DNA of 64,000 nt from contig JAAVAC010000006.1 in assembly GCA_014804265.1 (NCBI GenBank), forward strand, positions 37,623 through 101,622, read 5' to 3'. This DNA is from Lachnospiraceae bacterium (GTDB taxonomy: Bacteria > Bacillota > Clostridia > Lachnospirales > Lachnospiraceae). Made by a program: the position numbers and the translations under genes. Every line of letters begins with the position of its first letter. Position 1 is the stretch's first letter. Under the pieces are notes generated by a model, which ran no database searches, was not told the origin of the DNA, and was given only the letters and a program-made list of their open reading frames with translations. This document shows positions 58,486 through 64,000 of the stretch, in pieces.

Positions 58486-59874
58486 ATGAAACAGATAGAA
58501 GCCTTGAAAAATAAGAACCTATGGAAAAGACTGGGCATTGTCCTGTTCTGGCTGCTTGTATGGCAGGGAATGCAGTTAGCAGTTGCTAATTCTATTCTTC
58601 TGGCAGGCCCCGTACAGGTTGCCCGGTATCTGGGCTCTCATATATTAAAGGTGGATTTCTGGCAGGTCGTATGGTTATCCGTGATGCGGGTCGGGATGGG
58701 ATTTCTTTTGGCCTTTTTTACTGGAATCCTTTTAGGAGCTGTCAGCTTTCGATTTCCCTTCTTAAAGGAACTGCTGGCACCCATAATCGGCATTTTCAAA
58801 TCGATTCCCGTTGCTTCCTTTGTGGTGTTGCTTTTGATCTGGTTTGGTTCGAAAAAGCTTTCTTTTTGCTGTAGTTTCCTGGTGGCCTTTCCAAACGTCT
58901 ATGAAAGCATTTTAACGGGTCTTGCCCAACTTGACGGCAAAAGACGGGAAATGATGGAGGTCTATCAGGTGTCCTTTCTAAAAAAGGTAATGTATCTGTA
59001 TATTCCGGCTGTTTTCCCTTATTTAATAAACAGCTGTAAGACATGCCTTGGCATGAGTATGAAGTCCGGAGTGGCGGCAGAGGTAATCGGAACGCCGGAA
59101 TTTTCCATTGGGGAACGGATATATATGGCAAAGATTTCTCTGGATACACCGGGAGTCTTGGGATGGACGGCAGTGGTGATTGCCGTAAGCTTTTTTCTGG
59201 AAAAAGGCTTTTTGTGGCTCCTTACAAGGGCAGGAAGCAAAAAATGGTTCCTAAAAGGAAAAAGACGGGCATATGATAATAGCAGACAGGAAGAGAATGC
59301 TGTGCTTTCCATAGAAAATGTGAGCAAACGTTATGGAGATGATACCGTGCTGTCGGACTTTTGCCTGCAGTGCAGACAGGGAGAAATTTACTGTCTTATG
59401 GGAATGTCTGGAATTGGGAAGACAACGCTCCTTAAAATACTGGCAGGAGTGGAGGCATTCGATCAAGGAAGGATTTCCCTCTGGAAAGGTGGAACTGCCA
59501 TGGTATTTCAGGAGAGCCGGCTGATTGATACCCTTTCTGCCGTAGAGAATGTAATGGTGACAGCGGGAAAAAGCAGTGGCGTAACAAGAGAGCAGGCCGG
59601 GCGGGAATTGAACAGGCTATTGCCAAAAGAGAGCCTGGAAAAGCCGGTAAGTCAGTTAAGCGGCGGAATGAGACGGCGGGTGGAAATCGTCCGGGCGGTC
59701 ATGGCAGGAGGGAGCCTGTTGCTGTTTGATGAGCCCTTTAACGGACTTGATGAGGAAAATAAAGAAAAGACAATGGCATATATACGTGAAAAAAGAAAAG
59801 GAAAAACAATCATTATTTCTACGCATTCCAGGGAGGAATGCCGTCAACTGCATGGTATTTTAGTTGATTTGTAG
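58486..59874 (+). CDS. Fused ABC transporter permease and ATPase (SsuC-SsuB-like)
   Basis: 462 residues in one chain. Residues about 15-255 are a TauC/SsuC-type permease with about six membrane segments and an EAA-like loop (LAQLDGKRREMMEVYQVSFLKKVMYLYIP). Residues about 275-462 are a compact nucleotide-binding domain: Walker A GMSGIGKTT (Gly306-Thr314), Q-loop VFQESRL, signature LSGGM (391-395), Walker B with Asp415/Glu416, and a switch His in STHSREE. No stop codon or frameshift separates them. Fusion fixes a 1:1 ratio, and two chains would form a complete importer with the upstream lipoprotein. Confidence 0.9.
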   Translation: MKQIEALKNKNLWKRLGIVLFWLLVWQGMQLAVANSILLAGPVQVARYLGSHILKVDFWQVVWLSVMRVGMGFLLAFFTGILLGAVSFRFPFLKELLAPIIGIFKSIPVASFVVLLLIWFGSKKLSFCCSFLVAFPNVYESILTGLAQLDGKRREMMEVYQVSFLKKVMYLYIPAVFPYLINSCKTCLGMSMKSGVAAEVIGTPEFSIGERIYMAKISLDTPGVLGWTAVVIAVSFFLEKGFLWLLTRAGSKKWFLKGKRRAYDNSRQEENAVLSIENVSKRYGDDTVLSDFCLQCRQGEIYCLMGMSGIGKTTLLKILAGVEAFDQGRISLWKGGTAMVFQESRLIDTLSAVENVMVTAGKSSGVTREQAGRELNRLLPKESLEKPVSQLSGGMRRRVEIVRAVMAGGSLLLFDEPFNGLDEENKEKTMAYIREKRKGKTIIISTHSREECRQLHGILVDL

Positions 59875-59977
59875 GAATTTTTCACATATTTCCAGATGAA
59901 AAAAGATTAAAATTCCATTAAATTTCCAGAATTTAGAGGAGAAAGCAGACTTTCTACTTTTATTTTTAAAAGGTTTG

Positions 59978-59986
59978 TGCTATAAT
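59978..59986 (+). promoter_or_regulatory. Extended -10 promoter before tig
   Basis: TGCTATAAT: a perfect TATAAT (59981-59986) preceded by TGn; the -35 region is weak (TTTTAT around 59958). No CIRCE or CtsR-type operator was recognised. Confidence 0.6.
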
Positions 59987-60061
59987 CGTAAAATGACTGT
60001 GATTGTGTACAATGATATATCTCAAAATGAGAGGGATTTATAATAAGGAGGAAACAGATAA

Positions 60062-61348
60062 ATGAGTTTACAAGTAGAAAAATTAGAAAAGAACATGGCA
60101 AAGCTTACTGTGGAAGTATCGGCAGAAGAAATGGAAAAAGCAGTGGAAAAGGCTTACCAGAAAAATAAAGGACAGATCAGCATTCCGGGATTCCGTAAAG
60201 GAAAAGTACCTCGTACAATGGTGGAAAAAATGTACGGAAAGGGAATTTTTCTGGAGGAAGCAGCAAATTCCGTAATTCCCACCGCTTATGAAAAAGCTTT
60301 GGAAGAATGTGAAGAAGAAATTGTTTCTTCACCTGAGATTGAAGTAGTAGAGCTTGTACCGGAAAAACCGTTTATCTTTACTGCACTGGTAGCATTAAAG
60401 CCGGAAATCGAGCTTGGAAAATATAAAGGTGTAAAGGTAGAAAAGGAAGATACTACTGTCAGTGAGGAAGAGGTTACGGCAGAAATCGAAAAAGAAAGAG
60501 AAAGAAATGCCAGAACCATTACGGTAGAAGACAGACCGGTAAAAGATGGTGATATGACAGTGATTGATTTTGAAGGATTTGTAGACGGTCAGGCATTTGA
60601 AGGCGGCAAGGGCGAAAGCTATCCTCTTACCATTGGTTCCGGCGCATTTATTCCGGGCTTTGAAGAACAGGTAGTAGGAGCAAAACTGGAGGAAGAAATA
60701 GAAGTAAACGTTACTTTCCCGGAGGATTATCATGCAGAAGAGCTGGCTGGAAAAGCTGCTGTATTTCAAGTGACCGTAAAGGAAATCAAAGAAAAGGAGC
60801 TGCCGGAATTAGATGATGAATTCGCAGCAGAGGTTTCCGAATTCGATACGTTAGCGGAATACAAAGAGGATGTTCAAAAGAAATTAACGGAGAAAAAAGA
60901 AGAAGAAGCAAAGAATGCAAAAGAATCCAAAGTAATCGAGGCAATCGTAGAGGATTCCAAAATGGAAATTCCAGATGCCATGGTATCCACTACCCAGAGA
61001 CAAATGGTGGATGAATTTGCACAGAGGATTCGGATGCAGGGATTATCTCTTGAACAGTACTTCCAGTTTACAGGTCTCACACCTGAAAAGATGATGGAAC
61101 AGGTAAAGCCTCAGGCAGAAGCAAGAATCAAATCCCGTCTTGTACTGGAAGCGGTTGTGAAAGCGGAAAATATCGAAGCAACAGAAGAGGACTTTGACAA
61201 GGAAATCGAAAGAATGGCATCCATGTACCAGATGGAAGCTGACAAAGTAAAAGAAACAGTAGGCGAACATGGCAAAAAGGAAATCATGAAGGATTTAGCA
61301 GTTGCCAAAGCAGCAGAGTTCGTTGTGGAGCATGCAAAAGAAAAATAG
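60062..61348 (+). CDS. tig: Trigger factor
   Basis: 428 residues, the normal length. Ribosome-bound chaperone and peptidyl-prolyl isomerase. The ribosome-contact signature is GFRKGKVPR (about 44-52); the FKBP-type domain (about 150-240) contains TVIDFEGFVDGQAFEGG and FIPGFEEQVVG; the helical C-terminal domain follows. Placement before clpP and clpX is the conserved bacterial order. AAGGAGG precedes the ATG. Confidence 0.97.
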   Translation: MSLQVEKLEKNMAKLTVEVSAEEMEKAVEKAYQKNKGQISIPGFRKGKVPRTMVEKMYGKGIFLEEAANSVIPTAYEKALEECEEEIVSSPEIEVVELVPEKPFIFTALVALKPEIELGKYKGVKVEKEDTTVSEEEVTAEIEKERERNARTITVEDRPVKDGDMTVIDFEGFVDGQAFEGGKGESYPLTIGSGAFIPGFEEQVVGAKLEEEIEVNVTFPEDYHAEELAGKAAVFQVTVKEIKEKELPELDDEFAAEVSEFDTLAEYKEDVQKKLTEKKEEEAKNAKESKVIEAIVEDSKMEIPDAMVSTTQRQMVDEFAQRIRMQGLSLEQYFQFTGLTPEKMMEQVKPQAEARIKSRLVLEAVVKAENIEATEEDFDKEIERMASMYQMEADKVKETVGEHGKKEIMKDLAVAKAAEFVVEHAKEK

Positions 61349-61393
61349 TAAGAGACTGTTAACCTACTAAAATATGTCAGGAGGATTTGTAGA

Positions 61394-61993
61394 ATGAGTT
61401 TAGTACCAGTAGTCGTTGAACAAACAAGCCGTGGAGAAAGATCCTACGACATTTATTCCAGACTTTTAAAAGAAAGAATCATTTTTCTTGGAGAAGAAGT
61501 AAACGAAGTGACAGCAAGCCTGGTCGTAGCACAAATGCTGTATTTAGAGTCAGAGGATACCAGTAAGGATATTCAGTTCTATATCAACAGCCCGGGCGGA
61601 TCCGTAACTGCCGGAATGGCAATTTACGATACCATGCAGTACATCAAATGTGATGTTTCCACTATCTGCATCGGTATGGCGGCAAGCATGGGAGCTTTTC
61701 TGTTAGCCGGAGGTACAAAGGGAAAGAGAATGGCTCTGCCCAATGCTGAAATCATGATTCATCAGCCACTTGGCGGTGCTCAGGGACAAGCAACTGAAAT
61801 TGAAATTGCAGCCAAGCATATTTTATATACGAAGGAAAAGTTAAATAAGATTCTGGCAGCCAATACCGGACAGGATTATGAGGTGATTGCAGCGGACACG
61901 GAAAGAGATAACTGGAAGTCTGCGGAAGAAGCAAAAGCATACGGTCTGATTGACGTTGTCATTGAGAAGCGTGTGGACAAAGAAGAAAAATAA
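61394..61993 (+). CDS. clpP: ATP-dependent Clp protease proteolytic subunit
   Basis: 199 residues. Catalytic triad Ser98 (GMAASMG), His123 (MIHQP) and Asp172 (TERDNW). Forms the tetradecameric chamber fed by ClpX or other ATPases. AGGAGG precedes the start, 45 bases after tig, and clpX begins 25 bases after its stop, so tig-clpP-clpX is probably one operon. Confidence 0.97.
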   Translation: MSLVPVVVEQTSRGERSYDIYSRLLKERIIFLGEEVNEVTASLVVAQMLYLESEDTSKDIQFYINSPGGSVTAGMAIYDTMQYIKCDVSTICIGMAASMGAFLLAGGTKGKRMALPNAEIMIHQPLGGAQGQATEIEIAAKHILYTKEKLNKILAANTGQDYEVIAADTERDNWKSAEEAKAYGLIDVVIEKRVDKEEK

Positions 61994-62018
61994 GGATTAG
62001 AAATCGAAGGAGTGAAAA

Positions 62019-63272
62019 ATGGCAGGAAAGAATGCTGATGATAAGGTAAGATGTTCCTTCTGCAATAAGACCCAGGATCAGGTCCGTAAGCTGATTGCAG
62101 GACCGGTAGGCGTATACATTTGTGATGAATGTGTGGAGCTTTGTTCTGATATTATTGAAGAAGAGTACGAAGATGATGAAATCTGTGACGAATTGGATAT
62201 CAATCTTTTGAAGCCGGTAGAAATCAAAGAATTTCTGGATGATTATGTGATTGGGCAGGAGGATGCCAAAAAGGTATTATCAGTAGCCGTATATAATCAC
62301 TACAAAAGGGTGACGGCTCCAAAGGATATGGATGTAGAGCTGCAGAAAAGCAATATTATAATGATTGGGCCAACGGGATGTGGAAAGACATTTCTGGCTC
62401 AGACTTTAGCAAAGATCATCAATGTTCCCTTTGCCATTGCAGATGCTACTACTTTGACGGAAGCCGGTTATGTAGGCGAGGATGTGGAGAACATCCTTTT
62501 AAAGCTGATTCAGGCAGCGGAGTATGATATTGAACGGGCAGAGCATGGTATTATATACATTGATGAAATAGATAAGATTACGAAGAAGGGTGAAAATGTA
62601 TCCATTACCCGGGATGTTTCCGGCGAAGGCGTACAGCAGGCTCTTTTGAAGATCATCGAAGGTACGGTGGCAAGCGTGCCTCCACAGGGTGGAAGAAAAC
62701 ACCCTCATCAGGAATTGCTGCAGATTGATACTTCCAATATATTGTTTATCTGCAGCGGTGCTTTTGACGGTCTGGAGAAGATCATTGAGACAAGACTGGA
62801 TAAGAAATCCATTGGATTTAATGCAGATGTCACACAGAAATCCAGCAGGGATTTAGGAGAAATATTTAAAGAGGTGACACCACAGGATCTGGTTAAGTTT
62901 GGTCTGATTCCAGAGTTTGTGGGAAGGGTGCCCATTAATGTCTCTTTGGAAGGGCTGGATGAGCAGGCATTGATAAGGATACTCACAGAGCCAAAGAGTG
63001 CACTGATCAAGCAGTATCAAAAGCTTTTTGAGTTAGATGATGTAAAATTGTCTTTTGAGCCGGATGCAGTAGAACTTGTGGCGAAACAGGCATTGGAGAG
63101 AAAGACAGGAGCAAGAGGTCTTCGTTCTATATTGGAAAATATTATGACGGACATTATGTATGAGATACCGTCTGACGAAACGATTGAGAGCTGTTTGATT
63201 ACGAAGGAAACGGTACTTGGTGAAAGTGAGCCCTTGATTGTTCATAGGGAGCCAGTGAAGAAAGCAAGATAA
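62019..63272 (+). CDS. clpX: ATP-dependent Clp protease ATP-binding subunit ClpX
   Basis: 417 residues. N-terminal zinc domain with Cys12, 15, 35 and 38; Walker A GPTGCGKT (117-124), pore loop GYVG (150-153), Walker B Asp182/Glu183, RKH loop (226-228), ClpP-docking IGF (265-267), Arg finger region FVGRVP and sensor-2 GAR. All canonical elements are present, which makes it the reference for the divergent paralog at 8.8 kb. AAGGAG precedes the ATG. Confidence 0.97.
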   Translation: MAGKNADDKVRCSFCNKTQDQVRKLIAGPVGVYICDECVELCSDIIEEEYEDDEICDELDINLLKPVEIKEFLDDYVIGQEDAKKVLSVAVYNHYKRVTAPKDMDVELQKSNIIMIGPTGCGKTFLAQTLAKIINVPFAIADATTLTEAGYVGEDVENILLKLIQAAEYDIERAEHGIIYIDEIDKITKKGENVSITRDVSGEGVQQALLKIIEGTVASVPPQGGRKHPHQELLQIDTSNILFICSGAFDGLEKIIETRLDKKSIGFNADVTQKSSRDLGEIFKEVTPQDLVKFGLIPEFVGRVPINVSLEGLDEQALIRILTEPKSALIKQYQKLFELDDVKLSFEPDAVELVAKQALERKTGARGLRSILENIMTDIMYEIPSDETIESCLITKETVLGESEPLIVHREPVKKAR

Positions 63273-63285
63273 CAGCAGAAGAAGA

Positions 63286-63313
63286 GGGTGTTGTGAATTC
63301 CACGACACCCTTT
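63286..63313 (+). terminator. Hairpin between clpX and lon
   Basis: GGGTGTTGTG pairs with CACGACACCC (one wobble) around AATTC, followed only by TTTGAC. Probably a partial terminator or attenuator inside the protease region. Confidence 0.5.
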
Positions 63314-63337
63314 GACATTAGGAGAGTGAAAAACATC

Positions 63338-64000
63338 ATGGAAGAACTGAGAAAAATGCCTGCAGTGGCATTAAGAGGACTTACTATTTTTCCGGATATG
63401 ATCATACATTTTGATTTGAGCAGAGATAAATCAAAGATTGCAATCGAGCGGGCCATGATAGAGGATCAGATGGTGTTTTTGGTGACACAGAGAGATCCGG
63501 AGGCAAAGGAAAGCAACTTTGAAACAGTGTATCATGTAGGATGCACGGCAAAGATCAAGCAGGTTATGAAAATGCCGGGTCAAATCGTCCGGGTATTGGT
63601 GGAGGGAATAGAAAGAGGAGCGCTAAAAGCCTTTACCGAAGAACAAGCTTTTTTGGAGGCGGAGTATGAGCTGCTTTCCGAAAATGATGATCTGGATTAT
63701 GAAGTGAAGGAAGCAATGCTGCGAAGGATCAAGGAACTCTTTCAGGAGTATTCTTCCTATTACAAGAAAAATGGAAAGAGCATCCAGGATAATCTTGATT
63801 ATATGCAGGATTTGGGAAAAGCACTTGACCAGATTGGCATAAATGCCCCCTTTTTTTATGATAAGAAACAGCAGATACTGGAAGCATTGTCCCTTGAAAA
63901 ACGGTATGAGGTACTTGCGGACCTATTGGAACAGGAAATTGAAATTGCCAAAATCAAGACCCAGCTGACAGAAGGAGTCCGGAATCAGGTAGAAAAGAAT
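63338..64000 (+). CDS. lon: ATP-dependent protease Lon (3' end outside window)
   Basis: 221 codons are visible and the frame is open to the last base. It begins MEELRKMPAVALRGLTIFPDMIIHFD, the start of the Lon N-terminal substrate-binding (LAN) domain, and continues with KIAIERAM, VGCTAKIKQVMKMPG and RVLVEGIERG, all typical. The ATPase and Ser-Lys protease parts lie beyond the window. AGGAGA is about 13 bases before the ATG, somewhat far. It follows clpX by 65 bases, in the common clpP-clpX-lon order. Confidence 0.93.
   Translation, partial: MEELRKMPAVALRGLTIFPDMIIHFDLSRDKSKIAIERAMIEDQMVFLVTQRDPEAKESNFETVYHVGCTAKIKQVMKMPGQIVRVLVEGIERGALKAFTEEQAFLEAEYELLSENDDLDYEVKEAMLRRIKELFQEYSSYYKKNGKSIQDNLDYMQDLGKALDQIGINAPFFYDKKQQILEALSLEKRYEVLADLLEQEIEIAKIKTQLTEGVRNQVEKN

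Overview
The window looks like chromosomal DNA of a low-to-mid GC, spore-forming Bacillota, most likely a Lachnospiraceae (Clostridium cluster XIVa) gut bacterium. The basis is the combination of AGGAGG-type ribosome sites, an alpha/beta-type small acid-soluble spore protein, a PPi-type phosphofructokinase, a CymR-like Rrf2 regulator beside metY and cysK, a BspA-like leucine-rich surface protein, a GlpA-like/GlpB-like/DUF1667 oxidoreductase set, and tRNA genes that do not encode CCA. This placement is inference from gene content; no database was searched. Most genes are on the + strand.

Layout. 1-5.5 kb is the end of a cell-wall or exopolysaccharide cluster: three family-2 glycosyltransferases, a polyprenyl-phosphate sugar-1-phosphate transferase and an LCP attachment enzyme, followed by glmS. 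7.4-10.4 kb pairs a membrane HtrA protease with a divergent ClpX-like ATPase. 10.6-18.4 kb holds a giant LRR surface protein, a cytosolic-type subtilase and a divergent signal peptidase II. After a reverse-strand carbamate kinase and a long palindromic repeat element comes a cysteine/methionine operon (metY, Rrf2 regulator, cysK) preceded by a Cys-rich leader ORF. 23-27 kb: SGNH hydrolase, the GlpA-like/GlpB-like/DUF1667 oxidoreductase operon and a tRNA-Arg. 27-38 kb: CPBP protease, large membrane protein, MerR regulator, cardiolipin synthase, an Asn-rich mini-protein behind a sporulation-type promoter, an rRNA methyltransferase, a wall amidase, rdgB, a YfcE-like phosphodiesterase, and seven tRNA genes.

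38-54 kb is a glycolysis and alpha-glucan utilisation region: PPi-PFK, LacI-type regulator, glucan phosphorylase, a maltodextrin-type ABC transporter without its own ATPase, malQ, a second LacI regulator, CYTH, DJ-1/PfpI, an atypical response regulator and a GH31 alpha-glucosidase. Palindromic LacI/cre-type operators sit on the promoters of the first regulator, the phosphorylase and the binding protein, which fits coordinated import by the transporter, rearrangement by MalQ, phosphorolysis by GlgP, hydrolysis by GH31 and glycolysis through PFK.

54-57.4 kb is a patchwork: a lone trpD, the SASP gene, a second palindromic element, a tiny membrane protein, remnants of an MNT/HEPN pair and an unlisted holin-like toxin gene on the reverse strand. 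57.4-59.9 kb is an NMT1/TauA-type ABC transporter whose permease and ATPase are fused. 60-64 kb is tig-clpP-clpX-lon (lon cut by the window end).

The most noteworthy signals are the Cys-rich leader before metY; two long palindromic elements whose arms differ in sequence but remain self-complementary; a motif (CTCCCACGTCC and flank) found four times just upstream of promoters; a ClpX paralog lacking both the RKH loop and the IGF tripeptide; and the Asn-rich mini-gene with a sigma-G-type promoter.
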